Position numbers and translations under genes: made by a program
Notes under the pieces: model-generated
Database searches by the model: none
The model's input: the letters and a program-made list of their open reading frames with translations, nothing else
Told to the model about the DNA's origin: nothing
Shown here: piece after piece, positions 23,511-31,959 of the stretch
Layout of the letters: each line of letters opens with the position of its first letter
Position numbering within the stretch: position 1 is the first letter of the stretch
Assembly: GCA_016471375.1 (NCBI GenBank)
Contig: WGLZ01000069.1
Coordinates: 1-39,701, forward strand
DNA length: 39,701 bases
Direction of reading: 5' to 3'
Source of the DNA: Cyanobacteria bacterium RI_101
GTDB lineage: Bacteria > Cyanobacteriota > Cyanobacteriia > Cyanobacteriales > Microcystaceae

Positions 23511-23945
23511 ATGACCACCCTCTACGAAACCGACTTTAACCAGTGGATCGAAGAAACCGCCAAAACCCTCAAGGAGGGTAACTTCCATGCCCTAGACCTA
23601 GAAAACCTGATTGAAGAGATCGAATCCATGGGAAGCAATAACAAGCGAGAAATCAAAAGCCGATTAATCGTCTTGCTGATGCACCTCCTCAAATGCAAGT
23701 ATCAACCCGAAAAACAAACCCGAAGCTGGATTGCCACCATCAACACCCAGCGCACCGAAATCGAGCTTGTTCTGGAAGATAGCCCCAGCCTACGTTCCCT
23801 TCTAACGGCTAGCATCGCCAACTGTTACAAGAAAGCGCGGCTAAACGCGGCCACCGAAACCAATCTCTCCCCCTCTGTCTTCCCCCTAGAATGCCCCTTC
23901 ACTCAGGAGCAAATCCTAGACTCCGACTACTTCCCCAATGCTTGA
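23511..23945 (+). CDS. DUF29 family protein, copy 1
   Basis: A 144-residue DUF29 protein, a family expanded in cyanobacteria and mostly of unknown function. Recognisable are LYETDFNQWIEETAKTLKEG, the acidic helix LENLIEEIESMG, the RSWIATINTQR segment after LLMHLLKCKYQP, and the tail CPFTQEQILDSDYFPN. It is mainly alpha-helical with no signal or membrane segment. A tandem copy follows at 24006. The region from about 40 bases before the ATG to about codon 39 is almost identical in both copies, while the rest has clearly diverged. CAGGAGAAACCCC before the ATG is a good ribosome binding site. Confidence 0.85.
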   Translation: MTTLYETDFNQWIEETAKTLKEGNFHALDLENLIEEIESMGSNNKREIKSRLIVLLMHLLKCKYQPEKQTRSWIATINTQRTEIELVLEDSPSLRSLLTASIANCYKKARLNAATETNLSPSVFPLECPFTQEQILDSDYFPNA

Positions 23946-24005
23946 CCTTATTCTCGCTCAGGCTAACCAAAAACTTAAGAATCCCCCCAACTCAGGAGAA
24001 ACCCC

Positions 24006-24434
24006 ATGACCGCGCTCTACGAAACCGACTTTAACCAGTGGATCGAAGAAACCGCCAAAACCCTCAAGGAGGGTAACTTCCATGCCCTAGACCTAGAAAA
24101 TCTGATTGAAGAGATCGAATCAATGGGACGCAGTGACAAACGGGAAATTGGGAACCGCCTAGAAGTGCTAATCATGCACCTTCTGAAATGGCGATACCAA
24201 CCCAACAAGCAAACCAATAGTTGGCGCTTGACCATTAATGAGCAACGGCGCGCCATTCGCCGCATTCTTAAAGACAGTCCGAGTCTCAAACCCTATCTGC
24301 ACGATAACCTGGCGGACTTTTATCAAGACGCAAGGGAATCCGCAAGCACAGAATTGGAAAAACAAGTTTTCCCTGCAAAATGCCCCTTCACCCAGGAGCA
24401 AATCCTAGACCCCGACTACTTCCCCAATGTTTGA
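24006..24434 (+). CDS. DUF29 family protein, copy 2
   Basis: A 142-residue tandem paralogue of the gene at 23511, with the same ribosome binding site (CAGGAG) and an almost identical first 40 residues. After ESMG the two diverge: this copy has RSDKREIGNRLEVLIMHLLK and NSWRLTINEQRRAI. The tail CPFTQEQILDPDYFPNV is again closely matched. The pattern of identical ends and a diverged middle suggests recent conversion of the ends or selection on the middle. A likely terminator follows at 24522. Function is unknown; DUF29 genes are often variable in copy number between strains. Confidence 0.85.
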   Translation: MTALYETDFNQWIEETAKTLKEGNFHALDLENLIEEIESMGRSDKREIGNRLEVLIMHLLKWRYQPNKQTNSWRLTINEQRRAIRRILKDSPSLKPYLHDNLADFYQDARESASTELEKQVFPAKCPFTQEQILDPDYFPNV

Positions 24435-24521
24435 CCTTAGCCAGCGTTAAATTATGAGAGTACACGGGCAGAGCGAATTGAGCGTTTTCCCGGCGCGCCC
24501 TAGATGTGCCTTTCCTCCCCG

Positions 24522-24543
24522 CCCCGCGCGGGGTTTATTTTAT
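24522..24543 (+). terminator. Rho-independent terminator after the DUF29 pair
   Basis: The self-complementary CCCCGCGCGGGG (24522-24533) is followed by TTTATTTTAT. It stands about 90 bases after the second DUF29 gene and in the right orientation. Confidence 0.6.
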
Positions 24544-24639
24544 CTTCCCAAAACCGGCGGACTACTTTCGGCCAGTTTTTGAGAGATCTATATTTAGCGT
24601 CTGGGGTCTGAAAGCCTTGCTACATATAGGGTTGATGAA

Positions 24640-24712
<73 letters not shown>

Positions 24713-25027
24713 TTTTTTTAGACTTTTATGACTATAGCAAACTCTCTTGAGCTTGGCAAGGGGAAGAGAAAAGTTTTTGCGTTAAGACAATTGTGAGGGG
24801 TTCATCACCCAACTCCAAGGAGAGATCGGCGCCAGCGCCGGCGGAAGCTAGGGGGAAAGCCTCTGCCCATTGGAGTTTAGGGGCTTTCTTTCCCGTCTTG
24901 AGCGAGAAAAGAGGTCACTTCTCTTAAAAAAAGTAGTTGAAGATACAGCAAAAATCCCATTTTTGTTTTTCTTGCGCTACGGTATAGTGAAGTTATCAGC
25001 TCACCAGCTTAAACCTAGCTATTTTTT
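24713..25027. other. Divergent promoter gap between tRNA-Phe and the DUF4327 gene
   Basis: No gene is visible in these 315 bases. The left end holds the tRNA promoter. Near the right end TATAGT at about 24983-24988 is a possible -10 for the DUF4327 gene, with no convincing -35. The middle (24830-24890) holds the palindrome GGCGCCAGCGCCGGCG and nothing else I can identify. Confidence 0.45.
24731..24759 (-). promoter_or_regulatory. tRNA-Phe promoter
   Basis: TTGCCA (24754-24759) and TATAGT (24731-24736) on the minus strand are separated by exactly 17 bases. Transcription would begin around 24724, about 11 bases before the mature tRNA. Confidence 0.65.
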
Positions 25028-25270
25028 ATGAGTACCTCGACTTTAGCTCCCCGCCACATCTTTGGCTATTCCTTAACGGCGCTTCAGGACGAAGTCCGCC
25101 AATTGGTCGAAAAGGGAACTGTCAGCCGTCATCAGCCCATCTATGTTCTTTGTCAGTATATCCCCCCCCGGGAGTGGGTCTGCGTAGAGCGAGAACTAGA
25201 GCGGAGCGACTTTCTCCTTCGGGATCAAATCGGCGATCTGATGGCCGCGGAGCGTTGGGATAACGACTAA
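25028..25270 (+). CDS. DUF4327 family small protein
   Basis: An 80-residue protein matching the cyanobacteria-restricted DUF4327 family. The core reads YSLTALQDEVRQLVEKGTVS, then RHQPIYVLCQYIPPREWVCV, then LLRDQIGDLMAAERWDND. It is soluble and without a signal. The function is unknown. The gene is alone, convergent with ictB, whose stop codon lies only 14 bases beyond. Confidence 0.85.
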   Translation: MSTSTLAPRHIFGYSLTALQDEVRQLVEKGTVSRHQPIYVLCQYIPPREWVCVERELERSDFLLRDQIGDLMAAERWDND

Positions 25271-25284
25271 GTTTAGAAACGAAA

Positions 25285-26673
25285 CTATTCTACCAGTTCT
25301 TCCTGGCGGCTGAGCGCCTCTGCAATCTGGCTAGCCACCAGCGCCATGAGAAACCACCATAGACTGCTAATAGGGGGGCGATACCAGACGGTGTCGACAA
25401 AACCGTGGGTCAGTAATCCGGCGATTCCCCCTAGGGCGCCGAGAAGCCATAGCCCCTGACGATCCAGTCGGTTTCGCAGGTTTTGCGTCAGTTTTATTCC
25501 CCAACTGAAGGTGACGACCATCAGCCAAGCCATAGTCGCAAAGCCGACAGCGCCGGTTTCCACCAAGATTTCTAGATAGATAGAATAGGCGCTCAGGGCG
25601 CTGTATTTGGGGCGCATATAGAGGGGATAGATTTTATTAAAGGCGCTGTTGCCGGGGCCAATACCGAGAATGGGTCGGTCTCGGATCATGCTTTTCACGC
25701 CTTCCCAGACGTTAATCCGAAAGTTGTTACTGCTATCGCCCCGCCCGGCGAAGATACTTAAAATTCGCAGACGCAGAGGCGCCACAAAAAGGAAACCGAG
25801 GATAAACGCCGCGGCGATTAATCCCAGAGCGCCGGGGAGGAGCCAGGTTTGCCAGAAAGGGGATAGGTAGGGCTTCCACCAGAGATAGGAGAGGAGTAAC
25901 AAGACAAACAAGAGTCCGACGGCGCCGATCCAACCGCCCCGACTTTGGGTGAAGTAGAGGCAAGCCAAGTGGGCGAAAACCATGCTCAAGGCCAGCAGTT
26001 TGGGAAGCCAAGCCCGCCAGACAAAAACAGCGGCCAAGCTCAGCGCCAACATGGGCAAAATATAGGCGGCGAGTAAATTAGGGTTGCCGAGGTAACTAAA
26101 CACCCGGGTGGCGCCGGCCATTTCGGACGCGGGGTCGTTCCAGGTGGCTAACTGCTCCACGCCGTCAAATTGTTGTTTAATCCCGTAGCAACTGACCCAA
26201 AAGCCAATGAGTAAAATTAAGGTTACCAAGCGATTCAACCAAAGGCGGGAACGGAGCGCCCGGGCCGCCAGCAGAAACACGAAGAGGTTAACCGTTAACT
26301 TGGCCAAGCCCCCGGCTGCGGCCAGCTTGACTGGCGATAGTCCCGTAGCCAGCGCCGAAACGAGCCAGTAGAGAAAAATTAAGAGGTGCATCGGCGTCAA
26401 CCCCCAGCCGGAGCGGTCGCCCAGGGTTAACAAAAGCCAAAAAGCGCCGCAGAGCGCCATCAAGGCGCCGAGCATGGTGGTGGAGGTAAAGGGCGCCAGG
26501 GCAAAGATTAGAGCCAATAACAGCGCCGACAAGGCTTCCGTCCAAGGCCAGAGTCGACTGGCGGGAGTCCAGGCCCCCGCGACGCCCACTAAGCGATGGA
26601 GGTAACTGCCCTGACCCCAAAGACGGGGCGAAAATTGGGCTAGGGTTAAGGTCCGCCAAAGGTTTTCCCCCAT
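25285..26673 (-). CDS. ictB: IctB family O-antigen-ligase-like membrane protein
   Basis: A 462-residue polytopic membrane protein with about ten to twelve hydrophobic segments. It matches the cyanobacterial IctB family, first described in inorganic carbon accumulation, and contains a Wzy/O-antigen-ligase (RfaL-like) domain. Characteristic blocks are FSYLGNPNLLAAYILPMLAL, FTQSRGGWIG, DRPILGIGPGNSAFNKIYPL and ILVETGAVGF. The direct bicarbonate-transporter role has been questioned, and the domain points to polysaccharide or glycan ligation; both remain possible. The start MGENLWRTLTLAQFSPRLWG agrees with the family. A TATAAT at 26706-26711 upstream may be its -10, without a good -35. Confidence 0.88.
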   Translation of the reverse strand: MGENLWRTLTLAQFSPRLWGQGSYLHRLVGVAGAWTPASRLWPWTEALSALLLALIFALAPFTSTTMLGALMALCGAFWLLLTLGDRSGWGLTPMHLLIFLYWLVSALATGLSPVKLAAAGGLAKLTVNLFVFLLAARALRSRLWLNRLVTLILLIGFWVSCYGIKQQFDGVEQLATWNDPASEMAGATRVFSYLGNPNLLAAYILPMLALSLAAVFVWRAWLPKLLALSMVFAHLACLYFTQSRGGWIGAVGLLFVLLLLSYLWWKPYLSPFWQTWLLPGALGLIAAAFILGFLFVAPLRLRILSIFAGRGDSSNNFRINVWEGVKSMIRDRPILGIGPGNSAFNKIYPLYMRPKYSALSAYSIYLEILVETGAVGFATMAWLMVVTFSWGIKLTQNLRNRLDRQGLWLLGALGGIAGLLTHGFVDTVWYRPPISSLWWFLMALVASQIAEALSRQEELVE

Positions 26674-26919
26674 ACTGCTCCGATTCTAGTTCTCAAAACT
26701 GAGCTATTATACCCCTTCTCTAACGCCTCTCCGGTAAACCCGCTTTTCTGAAGGGTACGCGGTAGCCCTGGCAAGGAGGACTAGGGGGGATCTAAACACG
26801 CGCGCGCGCCTTGGCGTTGAAAGAAAGAATAAAACTGGGGGTTTTGTCGGCGCTGAACAGAATCTCGCGCCGACTCCGGGGGGAAAATAGAAAAAGGTTC
26901 CCCACCCTGGGAGGTCTCC

Positions 26920-27411
26920 ATGGAAATTCACCATATCGGCTTTTTAATTCCTTTAGCCTTGGCGCTCGGCGCTCGTTACGTCGCCCAAAAATCCGAGGCG
27001 GAAATCGCTTACCTAACGGCGGTTTTGACCCTGCTCTTTCTCTTGGTTAGTCTCCTGCTAGCGCCCTGGCAGATTCAAATTCTGCTCCTGCTGATCACCG
27101 CCGTCGCCGTCCGCCAGTTCTGGCTTCAACTCCAACCCGCCCCAACGGCGCCGATTAACGCCGAAAAGAGCCGCCAATATCGGGGCATTAGCTACGAAGC
27201 GCCGACCGCGTCTCCGCCCCCGACGCCCCAGGGAGAAAAACTGGCTCAATGCTACCGAGGCGTGAATTATTCCGCTTGTCCCGCGGCCATCCCCACCCCG
27301 GAGACCAAGCCCCCGACGGCGCTGAAATATCGGGGCGTCAGTCTGGCTCCCCCCGGCCCCAGCGCCCAAGACGACTCCCCCGCGATGAAGGAGGAAGCGG
27401 ATCACGGATAA
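26920..27411 (+). CDS. Membrane-anchored protein with three DUF4278-like YRG repeats
   Basis: A 163-residue protein. Two hydrophobic segments (about 7-20 and 31-63, the second probably two helices) anchor a Pro-rich tail. The tail has three copies of a YRG[IV] motif resembling the DUF4278 core (YRGxxY): YRGISY at 87, YRGVNY at 112 and YRGVSL at 137. The spacing is exactly 25 residues each time. DUF4278 proteins are short cyanobacterial proteins of unknown function. GGGAGGT about seven bases before the ATG is a strong ribosome binding site. gshA follows 33 bases downstream and may be co-transcribed. Confidence 0.7.
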   Translation: MEIHHIGFLIPLALALGARYVAQKSEAEIAYLTAVLTLLFLLVSLLLAPWQIQILLLLITAVAVRQFWLQLQPAPTAPINAEKSRQYRGISYEAPTASPPPTPQGEKLAQCYRGVNYSACPAAIPTPETKPPTALKYRGVSLAPPGPSAQDDSPAMKEEADHG

Positions 27412-27444
27412 TAGGGAAAACTCGATGCAAGGGAGGAGGACTCA

Positions 27445-28593
27445 GTGCTATTAACCAAAGGCGTTGAGATTGAGATTTATACCGGCACCCCCCAGGGGGA
27501 AATTGTGGGTCTTTCCGACCGGATTGTCCGGGATCTTTCGGGATTTGTGCGGGAACCCGATAATCGCAATGTGGAATACACCACGGCGCCCCTGGCCAAT
27601 TACGACCGGCTCCTCTGCGCGATTCTGCGCCCTCGTCTGCGTTTGCGGGACTACCTCCACCGTCAAGGGGACTATACCCTTGTTCCCGGCAGTTGCCTCT
27701 CCCTGGGCGGCGCCGACCGCTTTTACCGCTCCGATCCCCTCAATCCTTACCACGAATACATTGAGAAGACCTACGGGACTGACGTGGTCACCGCCAGCGT
27801 CCACATTAATATTGGTATCAGCGATCCCGAATTATTGATCAGAGCCTGCCGTTTAATCCGAGTGGAAGCGCCCCTTTACCTAGCGCTCAGCGCCGCCTCC
27901 CCCTTTTTTAACGGCGAAATCACCGGCGCCCATTCGACCCGTTGGCGGATGTTCCCCCAAACGCCGCCGGAAGCGCCCTTTTTTACCAGTCATCGGCATT
28001 TTATCCAGTGGACGGAGGCCCAGTTGGCCCTGGGAACCATGCAAAATGTGCGTCATCTCTGGTCTTCCGTTCGTCCCAACGGCGATAATCGCCCCTACAA
28101 CCTCAATCGCTTGGAACTGCGAATTTGCGATTTGGTGACCGAACCCCTGGCGCTGTTGGCCATCATCGCCTTGCTTGAAGCCCGGATTTTACAACTGAGC
28201 CAAGACCCGACCCTCGATCCCCTCCAACAAAGCGCCCTAACGCCCTCGGAGTTGGCGGTTTTAACGGCCCAGAACGAACAGGCCGCCGCCCAGCAAAGTT
28301 TAGACGCCACCCTCCATCACTGGCGGGACGGAGCGCCGATTCAAGCGAACCTTTGGGTGGAAGCCCTCTACGAAGAAGTTTATCCCTTGGCTAAAACCAG
28401 CGGCTTTAGCTGTTTTCTTTCTCCCCTGCGGCGCTGGGTTAAGGAAGGCAATACCGCCCAGCGCTGGCTCCGTCAAGCGGAAGCGGGGTTAAGCCTGCCG
28501 GAGATTATGCAAAAGGCCATCGCCGAATTAAATCGGGAAGACCGGGCGCTGGCGGCGGATCTCTGTTTACCCTGCGAAGGGGAACAGGGGTAG
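27445..28593 (+). CDS. gshA: Glutamate-cysteine ligase, cyanobacterial type
   Basis: A 382-residue enzyme catalysing the first step of glutathione synthesis, gamma-glutamylcysteine formation. It matches the cyanobacterial GshA family: the start LLTKGVEIEIYTG, then VREPDNRNVEYTTAPL, HEYIEKTYGTDVVTASVHIN, SAASPFFNGEITGAHSTRW and NRLELRICDLV. Length is normal (about 380). The start is a GTG at 27445 with GGGAGGAGG (27431-27439) at the right distance; no ATG fits better. The second-step enzyme GshB is not in the window. The upstream YRG-repeat gene is only 33 bases away. Confidence 0.95.
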   Translation: MLLTKGVEIEIYTGTPQGEIVGLSDRIVRDLSGFVREPDNRNVEYTTAPLANYDRLLCAILRPRLRLRDYLHRQGDYTLVPGSCLSLGGADRFYRSDPLNPYHEYIEKTYGTDVVTASVHINIGISDPELLIRACRLIRVEAPLYLALSAASPFFNGEITGAHSTRWRMFPQTPPEAPFFTSHRHFIQWTEAQLALGTMQNVRHLWSSVRPNGDNRPYNLNRLELRICDLVTEPLALLAIIALLEARILQLSQDPTLDPLQQSALTPSELAVLTAQNEQAAAQQSLDATLHHWRDGAPIQANLWVEALYEEVYPLAKTSGFSCFLSPLRRWVKEGNTAQRWLRQAEAGLSLPEIMQKAIAELNREDRALAADLCLPCEGEQG

Positions 28594-28614
28594 GGACGGG
28601 GGCGTGTCAGGGAG

Positions 28615-28644
28615 CTTAATCTCCCGTTAACCCACCAAATCAAG
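28615..28644 (+). promoter_or_regulatory. Possible Pho box upstream of the phosphate-binding protein gene
   Basis: CTTAATCT (28615-28622), three bases, then GTTAACCC (28626-28633). Cyanobacterial Pho boxes are 8-base PyTTAAPyPy(T/A) repeats with 3-base spacing, bound by SphR. The first unit matches fully, the second partly, and a third unit at 28637 does not match. It lies about 55-80 bases before the ATG at 28697. Confidence 0.4.
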
Positions 28645-28696
28645 TTTGTTTGGAATAATTGAGGCTCTATGGCGAACTTAATCCAAACTAACTTCT

Positions 28697-29719
28697 ATGC
28701 CTATTTCTCTAACCTCTAGAGTCTATCCAGTCTGGGGTCAAGGTTTAGCCTTAACGGCTCTGGCGCTGAGCTTGGGAGCCTGCGGTCAATCGCCCCAGGA
28801 ACCCTTTAGCATCGACGGTTCCAGCACGGTCTATCCCATCAGCAAAGCGGTGTTAGAGCAGTATCAGCAATCGGCGCCGAAGGCTCCCCCCATTCAAATT
28901 AACTTTTCCGGCACCACGGGGGGCTTCCGCCAATTTTGCGAAGGCAAGACCCAAATCAGCAACGCCTCTCGCCCCATCAATCGGGAAGAGATGAACCTCT
29001 GCAACCAAAACGAAGTCCGTTTCCTTGAACTGCCCATCGCCTTCGACGCCCTGACGGTGGTGGTCAATCCCCAAAACAGCGCCGTTAACGGCCTGACGGT
29101 GGCGGAGTTGAAGACGATGTGGGAGCCTAGCGCCCAGGGCAAAGTAACGAAATGGAATCAGGTGAACCCCGCTTTTCCCGACCAACCCCTGCGTTTAGTG
29201 GGCCCCGGCGGCGATTCCGGCACCTTTGACTACTTTACCGAAGCCATTGTGGGCAAAGCCGGCGCCAGTCGGATGGATTACCTGCAAACCGAAGACGACG
29301 GCATTACCGTTCAGGAGGTGGAGCAAAATCCCAACGCCCTCGGTTACTTTGGCTTAGCTTACTACGAACAAAACGCCAAACAGCTCAAAGCCGTTCCCAT
29401 CGACAACGGCGCCGGCCCGGTGGCGCCGACGAAGGAGAATGTGGAAAAGGCGACCTATCAACCCCTCTCGCGACCGCTGTTTATCTACGTCAACCTCGCC
29501 GCCGCCCAGAATAACGGCAACTTACGGGATTTTGTCGAGTTCTACCTCAAATCGGCGCCGGAAACCGTGGCCAAGGTGGGCTATATGCCTCTGCCGGAGG
29601 AGGGCTACCACCTGGCGGAAGTTACGCTTCAGAACGGCGAGGCGGGCACCGTCTTTGACGGGCAATCTCAAATCGGCTTAACCATCGGCGAACTGCTACG
29701 GAAAAAAGCCAAGTTTTAA
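28697..29719 (+). CDS. pstS: PstS/SphX-type phosphate-binding lipoprotein
   Basis: A 340-residue periplasmic binding protein of the phosphate ABC transporter. The N-terminus is a lipoprotein signal with lipobox LGAC, Cys29 being the lipidated residue. The mature protein opens with the family motif FSIDGSSTVYPI, then INFSGTTGGFRQFCEGKTQI and SNASRPI. The phosphate-site region GPGGDSGTFDYF is present. The close spacing of features and the FCEGKTQISNASRPI form resemble cyanobacterial SphX. No pstCAB genes follow, so it is an orphan binding-protein gene. A partial Pho box upstream suggests phosphate control. Confidence 0.92.
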   Translation: MPISLTSRVYPVWGQGLALTALALSLGACGQSPQEPFSIDGSSTVYPISKAVLEQYQQSAPKAPPIQINFSGTTGGFRQFCEGKTQISNASRPINREEMNLCNQNEVRFLELPIAFDALTVVVNPQNSAVNGLTVAELKTMWEPSAQGKVTKWNQVNPAFPDQPLRLVGPGGDSGTFDYFTEAIVGKAGASRMDYLQTEDDGITVQEVEQNPNALGYFGLAYYEQNAKQLKAVPIDNGAGPVAPTKENVEKATYQPLSRPLFIYVNLAAAQNNGNLRDFVEFYLKSAPETVAKVGYMPLPEEGYHLAEVTLQNGEAGTVFDGQSQIGLTIGELLRKKAKF

Positions 29720-29866
29720 GCTCCGGCGCTCCCCCTAGACGGTTGTTTACTAGGCTGTTGTTTAAAGAGGGTCGGCGCTCCGGTTTGATCCCCCCCCAAC
29801 GCCTCTGACAAAGGAGGGCGCATCCGACCCTGCTATGATCGACGCTACTGTTTAAGGGAGCCAGCT

Positions 29867-30649
29867 ATGGCCGAGCCGTTGATTGAATTGCGGGGCGTCT
29901 GCAAATCCTTTGGCCGGCGCCGCATTTTAGATCAAGTGGATCTCACCCTCTACCGGGGAGAGGCCCTGGTGATCATCGGCCCCTCCGGCACCGGCAAGTC
30001 CACCATTCTTCGGGTTATCGCCGGATTGTTGCCCATTGACGGCGGCGAGGTCTGGGTTAAAAATCAACCGCGCCGGGGTCTGGTGGAGGACGGTCAGGAG
30101 TCCCTGCGGGTGGCCCTGGTGTTTCAACAATCGGCGCTGTTTGACTCCCTCACGGTGGGGGAAAATGTGGGCTTTTACCTCTACGAGCATTCCCGCTTGC
30201 CCCGGGAAAAAATTCGGGAATTGGTGGCGGAAAAGTTGGCGCTGGTGGGGTTACAGGATATTAGCGACTATTACCCCGCCCAACTCTCCGGGGGGATGCG
30301 CAAACGGGTCAGTTTTGCCCGGGCCATTATGTCCAATCCCGAGAATCCCGAAGATAACCCGGATATTATTCTTTACGACGAACCCACCGCCGGTCTCGAT
30401 CCCATCGCCTCTACGGTCATCGAGGATCTGGTGCGGCGCTTGCGAAGTTCTCCCCAGGGTTGCGACACCTACGTCATGGTCAGCCATCAGGAAAGCACCA
30501 TTCGCCGCACCGCCCAGCGGGTGGTCTTTCTCTACGACGGTCAAATTCAATGGCAAGGCGCCGCGGCGGAAATTGATAGTACAGACAATCCGTTAGTGCG
30601 TCAATTTTTTGAAGCCAGAACGGAGGGGCCGATTCGTCTGTTAGATTGA
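29867..30649 (+). CDS. mlaF: MlaF-like ABC ATPase of a lipid transport system
   Basis: A 260-residue ATPase. Walker A is GPSGTGKST, the Q-loop is ALVFQQSALFDSL, the signature is LSGGMRKRVSFARAI, and Walker B is ILYDEPTAGLDPI. The combination QQSALFDSLTVGENVGF and SGGMRKRVSFARA is typical of MlaF/Mkl and plant TGD3, which drive lipid transport across the envelope. The downstream gene encodes an MCE (MlaD/TGD2-like) protein 25 bases away, which supports the assignment. The MlaE-type permease is not in the window. GGGAG before ATG 29867 serves as ribosome binding site. Confidence 0.92.
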   Translation: MAEPLIELRGVCKSFGRRRILDQVDLTLYRGEALVIIGPSGTGKSTILRVIAGLLPIDGGEVWVKNQPRRGLVEDGQESLRVALVFQQSALFDSLTVGENVGFYLYEHSRLPREKIRELVAEKLALVGLQDISDYYPAQLSGGMRKRVSFARAIMSNPENPEDNPDIILYDEPTAGLDPIASTVIEDLVRRLRSSPQGCDTYVMVSHQESTIRRTAQRVVFLYDGQIQWQGAAAEIDSTDNPLVRQFFEARTEGPIRLLD

Positions 30650-30674
30650 AAACGCTCTTACCGCTTGGCTGATT

Positions 30675-31949
30675 ATGCTACGACCCCGCACGCTTCAGGA
30701 AGGCTCCGTTGGTCTCTTTGCCCTCTTGGGGTTGGCGCTCCTAGGGGCGGGAGTCTTTTGGTTGCGGGGCGCCGCCTGGGGAAAGCAAACCTATGACCTG
30801 CGGGTGGATTTTGAGGACGCGGGGGGGTTGCAATTGGGCGCGCCGGTGCGCTTCCGGGGAGTGACGGTGGGGAAGCTAGCCGGGTTGATTCCCGGCAGTA
30901 ACGGCATTCAGGCCATTTTGCAGATTAGCTCCGACCAGCTACGGATGCCCCAGGACTCGACCATCGCCATTAATCGCTACGGACTGATCGGGGAAGCGGC
31001 TATTGATATTACGCCGCCCCGGCGCCTCTCGGAGCGGGCCCTGGCGCTGGATCCCCTAGCTCAAGATTGTCAGGCGGCCAAGGAGATTATGTGCGACGGT
31101 CAAACCTTTCAGGGGCAATCCGGCGCCCAACTGATCGATAGTCTGACCCGCCTGAGCGAAGCCTACAGCAACCCGGAATTGATGAAAAATATCAACGAAA
31201 CCCTCCGCAACGCGGCGCTGGCCTCGGCCCGGGTGGCGGCCATGAGCGACGAAATCGCCCTCCTGTCCAAATCCGCCCGGGGGCAAATTCAAGGCGTCTC
31301 CCGCACCACCGCGGCCATTAGTCAGGCGGCGGAGAACGCGGCGCTGTTGGGGCAGAATTTAAATCAGGTTTTAGAGCGCAATCAAGCCAGTCTTGACCAA
31401 GCCATTCGGCAATCGGCGCTGTTAATAACCCAACTCAATCAGTTGGTGGCGGAAAATCGGGGACAAATTACCGCCGGACTGGGGGAAATCCGGGCCACGA
31501 ACCGTCAACTTCAGGCGCTAGGGAAAGGGTTAGAAGTCTCCGTGGCGGAAGTGAACGCTAAACTCGCCGCCGTGGACGCCCAGCGCCTGAGCCAACAACT
31601 GGAAGAAATTTTAGCCAACACCGCCGCCACCAGCGCCAATTTACAATCCATTTCCGCCAATTTAAACGATCCCCAACTCCTGCTGACGGTGCAAAGAGCC
31701 TTAGAGTCCGCCCGAGTCACCCTGGAAAACACCCAAAAAATTACCAGCGACGTGGAACAACTGACGGGAGATCCTAACTTTAGGACTAATTTACGAAAAC
31801 TAGTGGAGGGGTTGGGAAATTTAGTCTCCCAGGGGGAAAGCCTGCAAAACCAACTCTACGCCCAGCAATTACTGGAAGAGAGCGGCGCCGCCCTGCAACG
31901 ACAACTGACTTGGCAGGCCGCTCGCCTCCAGCCCTTGCCTAGCCCCTAG
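30675..31949 (+). CDS. mlaD: MlaD/MCE family lipid-transport protein
   Basis: A 424-residue protein with one N-terminal membrane helix (about 12-30, GLFALLGLALLGAGVFWL) and an MCE domain right after it. The MCE hallmark is LQLGAPVRFRGVTVGKLAGL. From about residue 160 it is a long, predominantly helical and coiled region with many Gln, Asn and Ala, including many AxxS/T heptad-like steps. In plants and cyanobacteria such proteins form a hexameric substrate-binding ring working with an MlaE-MlaF pair. It lies 25 bases after mlaF and is almost certainly in the same operon. The composite inverted repeat at 31960 follows the stop codon. Confidence 0.92.
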   Translation: MLRPRTLQEGSVGLFALLGLALLGAGVFWLRGAAWGKQTYDLRVDFEDAGGLQLGAPVRFRGVTVGKLAGLIPGSNGIQAILQISSDQLRMPQDSTIAINRYGLIGEAAIDITPPRRLSERALALDPLAQDCQAAKEIMCDGQTFQGQSGAQLIDSLTRLSEAYSNPELMKNINETLRNAALASARVAAMSDEIALLSKSARGQIQGVSRTTAAISQAAENAALLGQNLNQVLERNQASLDQAIRQSALLITQLNQLVAENRGQITAGLGEIRATNRQLQALGKGLEVSVAEVNAKLAAVDAQRLSQQLEEILANTAATSANLQSISANLNDPQLLLTVQRALESARVTLENTQKITSDVEQLTGDPNFRTNLRKLVEGLGNLVSQGESLQNQLYAQQLLEESGAALQRQLTWQAARLQPLPSP

Positions 31950-31959
31950 CTGAGTTCAA

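Noticed and set aside
25285-26673. ictB as a proven bicarbonate transporter
   Set aside because: The sequence supports the IctB family and a Wzy/O-antigen-ligase-like domain, but not transport of bicarbonate, so only the family is claimed.
26755-26775. Fragment of the MITE end (TACGCGGTAGCCC) upstream of the YRG-repeat gene
   Set aside because: Only about a dozen bases resemble the element end and no opposite end was found, so chance cannot be excluded.
26811-26824. GCGCGCGCGC run as Z-DNA-forming or regulatory element
   Set aside because: The run is short and fits the local GC-rich composition; nothing around it suggests function.
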